A stretch of 37,138 nt of DNA from Curtobacterium oceanosedimentum (GCF_020297365.1 NZ_JAIXIG010000034.1:1-37138), one strand, 5' to 3'. Shown: positions 1-8,520, counted from the stretch's first letter. Numbers and translations: made by a program. The notes: generated from the sequence alone by a model not told the origin.

Positions 1-55
1 GAGTGAGCAGAAGACGTCGGGTAGCGCACCCGCACCCGACGTCTTCTGCTCACTC
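1..55. terminator. Perfect 22-bp inverted repeat, likely bidirectional terminator
   Basis: Arms at 1-22 and 34-55 are exact reverse complements with an 11-nt loop (23-33). The hairpin sits just upstream of the rightward gene at 127. It most likely ends transcription of a gene to the left of the window, and may also work from the other side. No clear T-tract follows, as is common for actinobacterial terminators. Confidence 0.65.
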
Positions 56-114
56 GACGCCCACGCCACGTTCCCGCGCGCCCCCGTGCCCGCGCGGCGC
101 TCGGGTCCGTCGGG

Positions 115-120
115 TAGACA
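115..120 (+). promoter_or_regulatory. -10 element of a leaderless promoter
   Basis: TAGACA lies exactly 6 nt before the GTG at 127, and no Shine-Dalgarno sequence fits. The same geometry recurs at many genes in this window, so transcription probably begins at or next to the start codon. The last base deviates from the TANNNT consensus. Confidence 0.4.
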
Positions 121-126
121 TGATGG

Positions 127-822
127 GTGTTCAAGATCGGGTGGCAGGTGTTCCGCGAGCGTCTGCCCGGACTCGTCAGCCGCGAGCGCCGCCGCCGCAT
201 CGCGCTCGTCGGCGTCGTCGCGGCCGTCGTCGCGTTCGTCGGCCTGGTGGTGCTCGGGGTGACGACGCCCGTGCTCGACGGCATCCCGCTCGCTCCCGTC
301 GGCTCGGTCGTCGTGGCGCTGCTCGTGGCCGTCGGCATCGGGTGCACCGCCGCCGGGTGCGTCCCGACCGGGCCGAAGGGGTGGGCGGTCCCGCCGCTCC
401 CCGGCATCGGGTGGCGCACGCAGGAGGCGATCGTCCGGTACTCCCGGAGCAACCCGCCCCCGCTCGCCCCGGAACACCGCGACGCCGTCCTCGACCGTCT
501 GCCGGAGAACCGCGACCTGCTCGTCCGCACCGCCGTCAGCGGCCTCCTCCTGCTGGCCGGAGGCGTGGCTGTGCTGGTCGCCCTGGTCGTCGTCACCGTC
601 GCCCAGATCGTCAGCGACGGCGACGTGTGGCGGTTCCCGCTGTTCTGGCTCTTCATGGGCTTCTTGGGCTCCGCCTCCGGGATCGGCAGCATCCGTCGAC
701 TCGGGCGGCAGGAACAGCTCCGCGTCGAGGCCGAGGCACTGCCGCCGGTCCCCACCCCCCTGCCGCCGCGTGGCCGCCCCGGCTCCCCGGGCGGCAGCAA
801 GCTCGCCCTGCCCGAGGAGTGA
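127..822 (+). CDS. Four-helix membrane protein, tandem paralog 1
   Basis: A 231-aa protein of unknown function that I cannot assign to a named family. Hydrophobic segments are visible at about residues 26-46, 57-79, 138-162 and 167-187, so it is probably an integral membrane protein. Between helices 2 and 3 is a hydrophilic stretch of about 55 residues, and the C-terminus is rich in Pro and Gly. The N-terminus resembles that of the next gene (M-F-x-x-G-x-Q-V-F-R), and both have the same helix order, so the two are tandem duplicates. The GTG start is chosen because this frame carries the hydrophobic protein; the ATG codons at 120 and 123 are in another frame. The stop is 3 nt before the next start, so the pair is an operon. 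Confidence 0.75.
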   Translation: MFKIGWQVFRERLPGLVSRERRRRIALVGVVAAVVAFVGLVVLGVTTPVLDGIPLAPVGSVVVALLVAVGIGCTAAGCVPTGPKGWAVPPLPGIGWRTQEAIVRYSRSNPPPLAPEHRDAVLDRLPENRDLLVRTAVSGLLLLAGGVAVLVALVVVTVAQIVSDGDVWRFPLFWLFMGFLGSASGIGSIRRLGRQEQLRVEAEALPPVPTPLPPRGRPGSPGGSKLALPEE

Positions 823-825
823 CGC

Positions 826-1455
826 GTGTTCTCCCTGGGCCTGCAGGTCTTCCGCCGGCACGTGACGGACGTGCTCGATCCGGCACGCGTCCGCCGTGCC
901 GCCGCGTGGTCCGGTCTCGCGGCGGCAGTCGCCCTGGTCGGCATGGCCGTCCTGGAGGCCCGGGTCGGCTGGACGGGGGCACCTGCGGCCCGCAGCGTGG
1001 TCGCGATGGTGCTGCTGGCGACGGGCGTCGGGCTCCTGACCTTCGCGTGCATCCCGACGTGGCGGGCGCCGGATCGCTCGACGACGATCAACGGCCGGCA
1101 GGTCCGGCCGTCGTGGCAGTGGGCGGCGCGGCCCTCGGTCCAGCCGTACCTGCGGCGCCGAGCGGTCCCGATCCGCCCCGAGGACCGCGAGACCGTCCGG
1201 ACCGACACCGTGCTGCTCCGCCGCGGCCTGATCGGCGTGCTCGCCAGGACGGTCCCGCTGGCCGCTGCCGGGGCCGCCGCGCTCGTCGGGGGCGTCGTGC
1301 TCGGCGGCCTGCCCGTCGTCTGGGCGCTGTGGCCGGTGGTCTACGGCCTGCAGTTCCCGGACCTCGTCGTCCGGCTCGGGCGGTCCGAACGCGCACGTCG
1401 GGCAGCCGAGGCGCTCGACCCGCTGGCCGAGACGCCCACGCACACCACTCCGTGA
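826..1455 (+). CDS. Four-helix membrane protein, tandem paralog 2
   Basis: A 209-aa membrane protein that is a diverged copy of the gene before it. It shares the opening M-F-x-x-G-x-Q-V-F-R, a hydrophobic pair at about residues 28-46 and 54-76, a central polar region with a P-x-D-R-E-x-V stretch, and a second hydrophobic pair at about 134-178. It starts at GTG 826, 3 nt after the previous stop, which implies translational coupling. The C-terminal tail is short and ends in His, Thr and Pro. No catalytic motif is visible. The pair may form a hetero-oligomer, but that is inference from duplication and linkage only. Confidence 0.75.
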   Translation: MFSLGLQVFRRHVTDVLDPARVRRAAAWSGLAAAVALVGMAVLEARVGWTGAPAARSVVAMVLLATGVGLLTFACIPTWRAPDRSTTINGRQVRPSWQWAARPSVQPYLRRRAVPIRPEDRETVRTDTVLLRRGLIGVLARTVPLAAAGAAALVGGVVLGGLPVVWALWPVVYGLQFPDLVVRLGRSERARRAAEALDPLAETPTHTTP

Positions 1456-1490
1456 GGCCCGCCACCCGCACCGCTGTCGGCGGCGACGGG

Positions 1491-1496
1491 CACACT
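1491..1496 (+). promoter_or_regulatory. -10 element of a leaderless promoter for the SRAP gene
   Basis: CACACT lies exactly 6 nt before the ATG at 1503. There is no ribosome binding site, so a leaderless transcript is likely. Confidence 0.4.
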
Positions 1497-1502
1497 GGGC
1501 GC

Positions 1503-2234
1503 ATGTGTGGAAGGTTCGTCGTCTCCGACACCACGGCCGATCTGTTGCCCGAACTGATGGGCGAGCTCGCCGCCCGGACCGAGTACGTCGACGAGGACAC
1601 CGGCGAGGTCCGTGCTGGCCTCGCCCCGAGCTGGAACGTCGCACCGACCGACCCCGTGTACGCCGTCCGTCAGCGCGGCGGTGCGCGCGAGCTGCCGCAG
1701 ATCAGCTGGGGCTTCGTGCCGAGCTGGGCGAAGGACTTCCAGAAGCAGCGCCCCAGGCCGATCAACGCCCGCATCGAGACGGTCGCCACCAGCGGCATGT
1801 TCCGGCGGGCCTTCGCCACGAACCGCTGCATCGTGCCGGCGCAGGGCTACTACGAGTGGGTCGTGCGCGAGGACGGCAAGGAACCCCACTTCGTGCACGA
1901 GCCCGGCGGCGCCCTGGCGATGGCCGGGGTCGTCAGTGCCTGGCCCGACCCGACGAAGCCCGAGGGCGACCCGGACCGGTGGCGGCTCTCGCTCGCGATC
2001 ATCACCCGTGACGCCCACGTCGCCCCGGGCGAGGTGCACGACCGCATGCCGGCGTTCCTGACGCCGGACGGCTACGACGACTGGCTCGGCGGCGACCTGC
2101 GCACCGACGACCTGCTCGCCCTGCTCGACCACGAGTCCCTCGCGGTCGCGGCCGGCCTCGAGCAGTACGAGGTCGCCCGGACGGTCAACAGCGTGCGGAA
2201 CGACGGTCCGCAGCTCATCGCGCCGGTCGCGTAG
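1503..2234 (+). CDS. SRAP-domain (HMCES/YedK family) abasic-site crosslinking protein
   Basis: A 243-aa SRAP protein. The family protects single-stranded DNA by linking its N-terminal cysteine to abasic sites as a thiazolidine, so it acts in SOS-linked DNA repair in the cytoplasm. All expected landmarks are visible. Cys2 follows the initiator Met in MCGRF. W-N-V-A-P-T lies at about 44-49. R-P-I-N-A-R-x-E-T contains Asn88, which corresponds to the active-site Asn of YedK. Y-Y-E-W holds Glu118, and H-D-R-M-P holds His179. Length is normal for the family. Translation must begin at the ATG at 1503 so that Cys2 becomes N-terminal after Met removal, which rules out the long upstream extension of the open frame. 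It faces the adhesin tail to tail, and no functional link to its neighbours is evident. Confidence 0.93.
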   Translation: MCGRFVVSDTTADLLPELMGELAARTEYVDEDTGEVRAGLAPSWNVAPTDPVYAVRQRGGARELPQISWGFVPSWAKDFQKQRPRPINARIETVATSGMFRRAFATNRCIVPAQGYYEWVVREDGKEPHFVHEPGGALAMAGVVSAWPDPTKPEGDPDRWRLSLAIITRDAHVAPGEVHDRMPAFLTPDGYDDWLGGDLRTDDLLALLDHESLAVAAGLEQYEVARTVNSVRNDGPQLIAPVA

Positions 2235-2253
2235 CGGGCGGCGCCCCGCGCAC

Positions 2254-2309
2254 GACAGGAGGCCCGGATCACGTCAGCGGGTCTGCTGACGTGATCCGGG
2301 CCTCCTGTC
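2254..2309. terminator. Perfect 25-bp bidirectional terminator hairpin
   Basis: Arms 2254-2278 and 2285-2309 are exact reverse complements around a 6-nt loop. The element fills the gap between two convergent genes, the SRAP gene ending at 2234 and the adhesin ending at 2320, and should stop transcription from both sides. Confidence 0.85.
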
Positions 2310-2319
2310 CGGTGCCGTG

Positions 2320-5300
2320 CTACGGACGCGTGCCGCGTCGGATCCCGGGGGCGCCGGCGAGGAGGACCGTGGCGCGGCGCCGGGTGACCAGCAGCGCGCC
2401 GGCCAGCAGCAGTGCGATCGCCGCCAGGCCCAGGCCGACCAGGCCGGTGGCCCCCGTGAAGGCGAGCTCGGTCTCGTGGATCACCGCGGCGATCCCCGTG
2501 GGGTAGGTGATCGTGATGGTCGCCTGGACCGTCTGCCCGGCGCCGTCGGTGACCACGTACCCGACGAAGGCCGTTCCGGTGAAGCCGTCCTGCGGGACGA
2601 AGACGACCTCGCCGTCACGGGTGGTCCAGGTGCCCTGCTCGTCGACGACCAGGCGGTCGACCGGCTTGCCGGATGCCGGGTCGAGCAGGTGGAGCGTGTC
2701 GCGGTCGAACGCGGAGCCGCCGGTGGCCGAGTCGTTGTCGAGCGGCGCGACGGTCACGCGGTGGCCCACGATGCCGGTCGCCGAGTCGTCGGTGGCGACC
2801 GCTGCGGCGACGACCGTCATGGTGGCGGTCGCGGTGGTCGTCTGGCCGGACGCGTCCGTCACCGTGTAGGTGAAGGTGTCATTCCCGACGAACCCGGTCG
2901 CCGGCGTGTAGACGTAGGCGCCGTCCCGCTGGATCGTCACGGTGCCGTGGGCGGGCTTCCGGGCCACCGTGGCGGTGAGGCCGGTGCCCTGGTCGTCCGC
3001 GAGCAGGCCGTGCCGGGCGTCGCGGGTGACGGGGGTGCCGGCGATCGTGCGCCCGGTGTCGTCCGCCGCCGCGATGCCGACCCGGACGGTGACGGTCGCG
3101 TCGACGAGCTGACCGGCCGAGTCCTGGGCGCGGTAGGGCACGGTGTCGGTGCCCGAGAAGCCCTTCGCCGGCGTGTAGACGAACGTGCCGTCGGCGGCGA
3201 TGGTCGCCGTGCCGTGCCGGGCCTGGCCCACTGCGACGACCGTCAGGGCGTCACCGTGGTCGTTGCCGAGCACGCCGTGGCCGGCGACCCGGACCGTCGT
3301 GCCGGCCGTGGTCGTGGCCCGGTCGTCCGTGGCGACCGGCGCGACGTCGATGATGACGCGCGCGAACGCGGCGGTGCCGTCGGCGTCGTTGGCCGAGTAG
3401 GTGAACCAGTCGCGTCCCGACCAGTCCGCATCGGGCGTGTAGACGTACGAGCCGTCCTTCTCCAGGTCCAGCGTGCCGTTGAACGGCTCCGACTCCATCG
3501 CGGCCCAGAGCCCGCGGCCGGAGTCGCCGACCAGCACGCCCTTCTCGGCGGCCATGCGCATGCTGCGGTTTGTCGAAATGGTGTGCCAGTGGTCGATCGC
3601 GGCCACCCCGACGACGACCGTGACCGTCGCGCTGGACGTGCGTCCCGCGCCGTCGGTGACGGTGTACTCGAAGGTGTCGGCGCCGGACCAGCCCTTCGCC
3701 GGCGTGTAGACGAGCGAGCCGGGCTCGGTGCCCTCGGTCACGGTGCCGTGCGCGGCGTCACCGTGGCCCGTGACGGTGAGCGCGGATCCGCGGTCGTTGC
3801 CGGTGAGGGTCGTGCCGGCGATCGGCAGGGCGGTGTTCGCCGCGGTCTTCAGCGCGTCGGCGACGGCGGTGGGCGTGACCGTCACGGTGACGGTGGCCGT
3901 CGCGGTGCCGCCGGTCGGGTCGGTCACCGTGTAGGTGAACGTGTCCGTGCCGGAGAACCCGTCGGCCGGCGTGTAGGTGACGGTTGCGGTCGCGCCGCCG
4001 GTGACCGTCGCCGTGCCGTGTGCGGGCTCCGACACCGCGGTGACGCGGAGCGCGGTGCCCGAGTCGTTCCCCGTGACCGCGACGTCGACCGGGGTCGCGG
4101 CGCTCGTCGTGGCGGTGTCCGCGGCGGCCTTCGGGCTGACGACGATCGTCACGGTGCCCGTGGTGGGCGTGCCGGAGCCGTCGGTGACGGTGTAGTCGAA
4201 CTCGTCGGGGCCGGAGTAGCCGGGCTTCGGGGTGTACGTGTACGAGCCGTCCTCGTCGACCGTCACGTCACCGTGCTCGGGCCGGGTGTGGTCGGTGACC
4301 ACCAGGTCCGTGCCCTTCGCGCCCTCGAGCAGGCCGCCGTCGGCGGGCACGGTCGTGGTCGTGTCGGCCTCGGCCGTGGTCGAGCCGCCGGCGGTCACGG
4401 GCGTGACGGTCACCGTCAGGGTGCCGGTCGCGGTGTTCCGCGACGGGTCGGTCACGGTGTAGGTGACGGTGTCCCGGCCCGAGAAGCCGTCGCGCGGCGT
4501 GTAGCTGACCGTGCCGTCGCCGTTGCGGGTCGCGGTGCCGTGCTGCCCGCCCGAGACCGACTCGACGGTCAGGCCGGTGCCGTGGTCGTTGCCGGTCAGG
4601 TCGCCGGAGGTGACGGTGCCGCGGCCGCCGGCGGGGACGGTGAGGGTGTCCGGCTCGGTGGCCGGTCGGACCGTCACGGTCACGGTGCCGGTCGCGGTGC
4701 GGCCGCGCTCGTCCGTCGCCGTGTACGTGAAGGTGTCCGTGCCGGAGAAGCCGTCGCGCGGCGTGTATGTGTACGAGCCGTCCTCGGCGAGCTCGACCGT
4801 GCCGTGTGCCGGGCGCTGGTCGATCGTCGCGGTCAGGCCGGTGCCGCGGTCGTTCGCGAGCACGCCCGCGTCGGCGCCCACCGTGCGGGTCGCGCCGGCG
4901 GTCGCGGTGACGGTGTCGGCGGTGGCCCGCGGGCCGACGACGACCGTGATCGTGCCGGTGGTCGAGCGGCCGGAGCCGTCGGTCACGGTGTACGTGACGG
5001 TGTCGGTGCCGGAGAACCCGTCGCGCGGCGTGTACACGATGCATCCGGTGGCCGGGTCGAGCACGGCGGTGCCGTCCGCGCCGCCGGCGACGTCGGTCAC
5101 GGTCAGCGACGAGCCGCGGTCGTTGGCGGTGAGGGTGCCGGCGTCGATCGCCAGCGGGGCGCCGGCCGTCGTCGACACGGTGTCGGCGGTCGCGACGGGT
5201 CGCACGGTCACGGTGACCGTCGCCGGACCGGTGGTGACACCGTCTCCGTCGGTGACGGTGTACGTGAACGAGTCCGTCCCGGAGAACCCGGCGGCCGGGG

Positions 5301-7794
5301 TGTACTCGACCGTGCCGTCGGCGGCGACGACGGCGGTGCCGTGCGTCGGGCCGGCGGCGATCGCGGTGCGGAGGTCGGAGCCGCGGTCGTTGCGCTGCAC
5401 GTCGACGGACACCGGGGTGCCCGCGTCGGTGGTGGCGGCGTCCGCGCCGATGGTCGGGTTCACCCGGACGGCGACGGTCGCGGTGGCGGGCGAACCGGAG
5501 GCGTCGACCGCGGTGTAGGTGAAGGCGTCGGGGCCGGAGTAGCCGGCGACCGGCGTGTAGACGACCGCGCCGGTCGCCCGGTCGAGCGTCAGGGTGCCGT
5601 GGGCCGGAGCGGTGTTCGCGGCGACGGTCAGGCCGGTGCCCAGGTCGTTGCCGAGCACGCCGGTGGCACGGGTGTCGGCCGTGTGGGTCGAACCGGCGGC
5701 GACGGTGATGCGGTCGTCCACCGCCGTCGGGGCGACCTGCACGGTCACGGTCACGGTGTCGGTGCCGCCGGAGCGGTCGGTGACGGTGTAGGTGAACGAG
5801 TCCGGACCGGAGAACCCGGCGGCCGGGGTGTACGAGTACGAGCCGTCCGGCCGCACGGTGACGGAACCGTGGCCGGGGGTCCCGGTCGCGGTGACCGTCA
5901 CGCCGGTGCCGAGGTCGTTGCCGAGCAGGCCCGGTGCGGTGCCGGTGGTGGTGGTCCCGGCCGCGGCGGTGACCGTGTCGGCGGTGGCCGTCGGCAGGAC
6001 GGTGACCCGGACGGTGCCGGTGACCGTGGCGCCCGTTCCGTCCTTCGCGGTGTACGTGAACGAGTCCGGACCGGAGTAGCCGGCGGCCGGCGTGTACGTG
6101 TACGAACCGTCCGCGGCGACCTCGACGGTGCCGTGCGACGGGTCGGAGTGACCGGTGACGGTCAGGTCGGAGCCGTGGTCGTTGGCGAGCAGGCCCGTGG
6201 CCGTACCGGCCTTCGCGACCCCACCGGCGCGCACGGTGATCGTGTCGTCGTCACCCTTCGGCGCGACCGTGACCGAGACGGTGCTGGTCGACGTGCGGCC
6301 GGACGAGTCCTTCGCCGTGTACTGGAACGTGTCCGTGCCGGAGAACCGGTCGGCCGGGGTGTAGGTGTACGACCCGTCGGCCCGGACCGTGGCGGTGCCG
6401 TGCGCGGGGGTGGTGTTCGACACGACGGACAGGCCGGTGCCGGTGTCGTTCGCCAGGACGCCCCGCGCGGGCACCGTCAGCGTGGTGCCGGACGGCGTGC
6501 TGCCGGTGTCGCTCGTGGTGCTCACGTGGGTGGCCTTGAGCGTGTTCGTGAAGGTCACCATGACGTCGGTGCCGTCGGCGGTGGTGGCTGCGGGGAACGT
6601 GAAGGTCCCCGTCGGCCCGGTGCCGCTGGCGACGGTGGAGCCGGTGGTCAGGTCGACCGCCTTCCACGAGGTGGCGTAGTTCGCCGGGTCGGTCGTGCCC
6701 GCCGGGGTCTGCGTGACCGTGTACCGCTTGTTCGGCGTCGACAGGATCGCGCCGGCCTTCTGCGGCTGCACGCCGGTGGCGGTGCCGCTCGTGGTGCCCG
6801 CGCTGCCCGGCTTGGTGGTGTCGATGCCGCCGCCGCTGATCGCGAGGGCGAACTGGTCGTCGCTGTTCCAGCGCTGGTCCACGCTCGCCTGTCCGGTGAC
6901 GGTGTCGGCGTAGTTGCAGCTGGCCAGGTCGGACGCCGCGAAGTCGCCGACGATCCGGAAGTTGCGGACCTCCTCGCCCGAGGTCGGGTCGAGCTGGTAG
7001 ATGGTCGTGACCATCGAGTCCTGCGGCGTGTTCGACACGTACAGGTAGCCGTCCGACGAGAACGCGATGCCGGGGCTGTTCGTGCCGGTCGGCAGCGTCG
7101 CGATCGCCGTCGCGGCCATCTCCTTCGCGCCCGAGGTCGTCGGCACGGCGTCGGTGCCGGTCTCGACGCGGTACACGGTGTCGGCCGCGACGACGAAGAA
7201 CAGCCCGCGCGAGCTGAACGCGAAGTCGCCGTTCCCGCTCTTCAGGCCGGTGATCTGGCCGACCTGGCCCAGGTACTTGCCGCTCTTCGGGTCGTAGGCG
7301 CCGAGCCACCCCCGGTTCGAGCCGTAGTAGTAGATGCCCGTGACCGGGTTGACGGCACCGCGGATGATCGAGCGGTTCATGTCGGTCGCGATCGGGTCCG
7401 ACGCGGTCCCGATCTTCGGGTCGTACTGGCGCAGCGTCGCCGACTGGTTGTTCGACGCCGCGAACATCGACACGCCCTCACGCGAGATGCCGAGGCCGTT
7501 GTTCGCCCCGGTGCCGAGGTTGACGACCGACGCGGTGGTACCCCGCGACGCGCCGGTGCTGATGTCGACGGCGACGACCTGGCCGGTGCCGTCGATCGCG
7601 TACAGGGTGTCCTGCGGCGTGCACACCAGCGCGCCGTCCTTCGTGGCGCTGACGGCCGAGGCGGGCTCGGCGGCGAGCACGGCAGAGGTGGCGGTGAGGC
7701 CGGTGCCCACCAGGAGCGCGGCACCGAGGACGGCGACGGCGCGCAGGAGGGGACGGCGGGAGGGCAGGGCGGTGCCCCGGGTCGTACGCTGCAT
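2320..7794 (-). CDS. Giant secreted adhesin with tandem Ig/cadherin-like repeats and LAFTG sorting signal
   Basis: An 1824-aa surface protein. The N-terminus is a clear signal peptide: basic residues, then a hydrophobic stretch ending near A-x-A at about residue 42. Residues of about 50-330 form a propeller-like region with repeated Y-x-x-D-P-x-S-G type motifs. A short Ser/Thr-rich beta domain follows. Then come about 14 repeats of 85-90 residues, plus one degenerate final repeat. Each repeat carries G-x-L-x-N-D-x-G-x-x-L, H-G-T, D-G-S-Y-x-Y-T-P, G-F-S-G-x-D-x-F-x-Y-T-V-x-D and a closing V-T-V motif, typical of Ca-binding tandem-95/cadherin-like adhesins. The C-terminus has LAFTG, a membrane helix and a basic tail, the layout of a class E sortase substrate. 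I prefer the ATG at 7794, with GAAAG 6 nt upstream, over the GTG at 7800. It probably mediates attachment or aggregation. Confidence 0.9.
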   Translation of the reverse strand: MQRTTRGTALPSRRPLLRAVAVLGAALLVGTGLTATSAVLAAEPASAVSATKDGALVCTPQDTLYAIDGTGQVVAVDISTGASRGTTASVVNLGTGANNGLGISREGVSMFAASNNQSATLRQYDPKIGTASDPIATDMNRSIIRGAVNPVTGIYYYGSNRGWLGAYDPKSGKYLGQVGQITGLKSGNGDFAFSSRGLFFVVAADTVYRVETGTDAVPTTSGAKEMAATAIATLPTGTNSPGIAFSSDGYLYVSNTPQDSMVTTIYQLDPTSGEEVRNFRIVGDFAASDLASCNYADTVTGQASVDQRWNSDDQFALAISGGGIDTTKPGSAGTTSGTATGVQPQKAGAILSTPNKRYTVTQTPAGTTDPANYATSWKAVDLTTGSTVASGTGPTGTFTFPAATTADGTDVMVTFTNTLKATHVSTTSDTGSTPSGTTLTVPARGVLANDTGTGLSVVSNTTPAHGTATVRADGSYTYTPADRFSGTDTFQYTAKDSSGRTSTSTVSVTVAPKGDDDTITVRAGGVAKAGTATGLLANDHGSDLTVTGHSDPSHGTVEVAADGSYTYTPAAGYSGPDSFTYTAKDGTGATVTGTVRVTVLPTATADTVTAAAGTTTTGTAPGLLGNDLGTGVTVTATGTPGHGSVTVRPDGSYSYTPAAGFSGPDSFTYTVTDRSGGTDTVTVTVQVAPTAVDDRITVAAGSTHTADTRATGVLGNDLGTGLTVAANTAPAHGTLTLDRATGAVVYTPVAGYSGPDAFTYTAVDASGSPATATVAVRVNPTIGADAATTDAGTPVSVDVQRNDRGSDLRTAIAAGPTHGTAVVAADGTVEYTPAAGFSGTDSFTYTVTDGDGVTTGPATVTVTVRPVATADTVSTTAGAPLAIDAGTLTANDRGSSLTVTDVAGGADGTAVLDPATGCIVYTPRDGFSGTDTVTYTVTDGSGRSTTGTITVVVGPRATADTVTATAGATRTVGADAGVLANDRGTGLTATIDQRPAHGTVELAEDGSYTYTPRDGFSGTDTFTYTATDERGRTATGTVTVTVRPATEPDTLTVPAGGRGTVTSGDLTGNDHGTGLTVESVSGGQHGTATRNGDGTVSYTPRDGFSGRDTVTYTVTDPSRNTATGTLTVTVTPVTAGGSTTAEADTTTTVPADGGLLEGAKGTDLVVTDHTRPEHGDVTVDEDGSYTYTPKPGYSGPDEFDYTVTDGSGTPTTGTVTIVVSPKAAADTATTSAATPVDVAVTGNDSGTALRVTAVSEPAHGTATVTGGATATVTYTPADGFSGTDTFTYTVTDPTGGTATATVTVTVTPTAVADALKTAANTALPIAGTTLTGNDRGSALTVTGHGDAAHGTVTEGTEPGSLVYTPAKGWSGADTFEYTVTDGAGRTSSATVTVVVGVAAIDHWHTISTNRSMRMAAEKGVLVGDSGRGLWAAMESEPFNGTLDLEKDGSYVYTPDADWSGRDWFTYSANDADGTAAFARVIIDVAPVATDDRATTTAGTTVRVAGHGVLGNDHGDALTVVAVGQARHGTATIAADGTFVYTPAKGFSGTDTVPYRAQDSAGQLVDATVTVRVGIAAADDTGRTIAGTPVTRDARHGLLADDQGTGLTATVARKPAHGTVTIQRDGAYVYTPATGFVGNDTFTYTVTDASGQTTTATATMTVVAAAVATDDSATGIVGHRVTVAPLDNDSATGGSAFDRDTLHLLDPASGKPVDRLVVDEQGTWTTRDGEVVFVPQDGFTGTAFVGYVVTDGAGQTVQATITITYPTGIAAVIHETELAFTGATGLVGLGLAAIALLLAGALLVTRRRATVLLAGAPGIRRGTRP
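2500..6520 (-). repeat. Tandem repeat region encoding about 15 Ig/cadherin-like domains
   Basis: The DNA repeats with a period of about 255-270 bp, in step with the protein repeats of the adhesin. The copies are diverged rather than identical, which points to an old expansion, but the GTGACGGTGTA and GGCGTGTA segments recur in nearly every copy on the plus strand. Assembly of short reads here could collapse copies, so the copy number needs care. Boundaries are approximate. Confidence 0.8.
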
Positions 7795-7893
7795 GATCAC
7801 TTTCGGGTCGAGACGATGCGGGCGCTCGACCTCCCGGTGCCGGGAGCACGGTCGTGGCGCCGTCTCGATCCTGGCAGTTCCCGGTGCTCCGTA

Positions 7894-7926
7894 GGGGACA
7901 GTTCTGGTCCCCAGTAGGGGGGACCA
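7894..7926. promoter_or_regulatory. Nested inverted GGGGAC repeats upstream of the adhesin
   Basis: GGGGAC occurs at 7894-7899, its complement GTCCCC at 7907-7912, and GGGGAC again at 7919-7924. The last two extend to a perfect 8-bp inverted repeat, TGGTCCCC with GGGGACCA, separated by 6 nt (7905-7926). The array lies 100-133 bp before the adhesin start, as expected for an activator or repressor site. A near-identical motif lies at 32686-32704. The bound protein is unknown. Confidence 0.5.
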
Positions 7927-8028
7927 CTCGTTCTGGGGGTACGCCGGTCACGGCGCCGTCCGGCACGGCGCGGGGCGTCCGGGGGGCTCCTGTCCGCGGT
8001 GTCGGTGCGCTCCGTCCCCGGGAACGAC

Positions 8029-8059
8029 GAGACCCCCGCCGACGTGCGGCGGGGGTCTC
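8029..8059 (-). terminator. GC-rich hairpin terminator after the 109-aa paralog
   Basis: The arms 8029-8041 and 8047-8059 pair perfectly over 13 bp with a 5-nt loop. It lies 19 nt beyond the stop codon of the leftward gene at 8078, and separates that gene from the adhesin promoter region further left. Confidence 0.75.
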
Positions 8060-8077
8060 GGTGGTGCGGGTGTCAGA

Positions 8078-8407
8078 TCAGACGGTCGGGCGGATGACGT
8101 CCGGCAGCAGCACGTGCAGCCGGTCGGTCAGCCGCGCCTTCGCCTCGTCGAGCGACCGGAAGTCCCCGACGTACTCGCCGAAGGTGTCGGCGACGAAGAA
8201 GTGGTCGCCCTGCCGGTCGACGGTGCCGCCGTAGTAGCCGCCGTGGTTCGCGACCCACAGGCCGGAGTCGGCCTCGGCCCAGGTGGTCTCGACGCGCGTC
8301 GGCTGCTCGGGAGCGACGACCTGGGCCTCGATCTCGGCGATGACCTCGATCGTCTGGGTGTCCAGGGTCACCTCGGCCTGCTGGCGGTGGGCGACGGTCG
8401 TGCTCAT
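8078..8407 (-). CDS. Small 109-aa protein of unknown family, paralog B
   Basis: I do not recognise the family. It is a soluble, acidic 109-aa protein without signal peptide or membrane segment. It aligns end to end, with no length difference, with the next gene upstream (8521-8850). Shared features, in order, are: an N-terminal A-E-V-T-L-D-T segment, a short helical acidic region, a V-x-x-x-W turn, G-x-W-x-A-x-x-G-G-Y, G-G-x-V-D, G-D, a D-T-F-G-x-x-V-G-D-F motif, S-L-x-E-A, and the ending L-H-V-x-L-P-x-V-I-R-P. The aromatic and Gly-rich centre suggests a compact alpha+beta fold. The ATG at 8407 is chosen because GGAG lies just upstream and because it makes the two paralogs equal in length; the open frame further upstream reads through non-coding spacer. 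Confidence 0.8.
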   Translation of the reverse strand: MSTTVAHRQQAEVTLDTQTIEVIAEIEAQVVAPEQPTRVETTWAEADSGLWVANHGGYYGGTVDRQGDHFFVADTFGEYVGDFRSLDEAKARLTDRLHVLLPDVIRPTV

Positions 8408-8520
8408 GGTCGTGCTCCTTCGTGCTGCGGTACGGGTTGTGCTGTCGCCGCGGTCGGCGGCGGTGGTGCGGGTGTCCGTGGTGGTGCTGCGGTGCGGGGT
8501 GGTGCTGGTGGTCGCCGTGG
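8408..8520 (-). other. Strand-skewed, nearly T-free transcript spacer between the paralogs
   Basis: The plus strand contains a single A (8432) in these 113 nt, so the leftward transcript has only one U. The first 80 nt of that transcript strand (8520 to 8441) count as 44 C, 18 G and 18 A. It is dominated by CACC/GCACC runs and offers little secondary structure. C-over-G-rich unstructured RNA is the classic substrate of Rho, so this may be a Rho-dependent attenuator or simply a spacer. It also carries the ribosome binding site of the downstream gene. Confidence 0.5.

Noticed and set aside
3..1502. Long extension of the SRAP frame to the left edge
   Set aside because: The extension is Arg/Pro-rich shadow of the two membrane protein genes. 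SRAP activity needs Cys2 right after the initiator Met at 1503.
2317..7917. An 1866-codon open frame opposite the giant adhesin
   Set aside because: Its protein is an Arg/Gly/Asp-rich composition product of the repeated high-GC codons of the adhesin on the other strand. It has no start signal, domain or hydrophobic core, while the opposite strand has a complete signal peptide, repeats and sorting signal.
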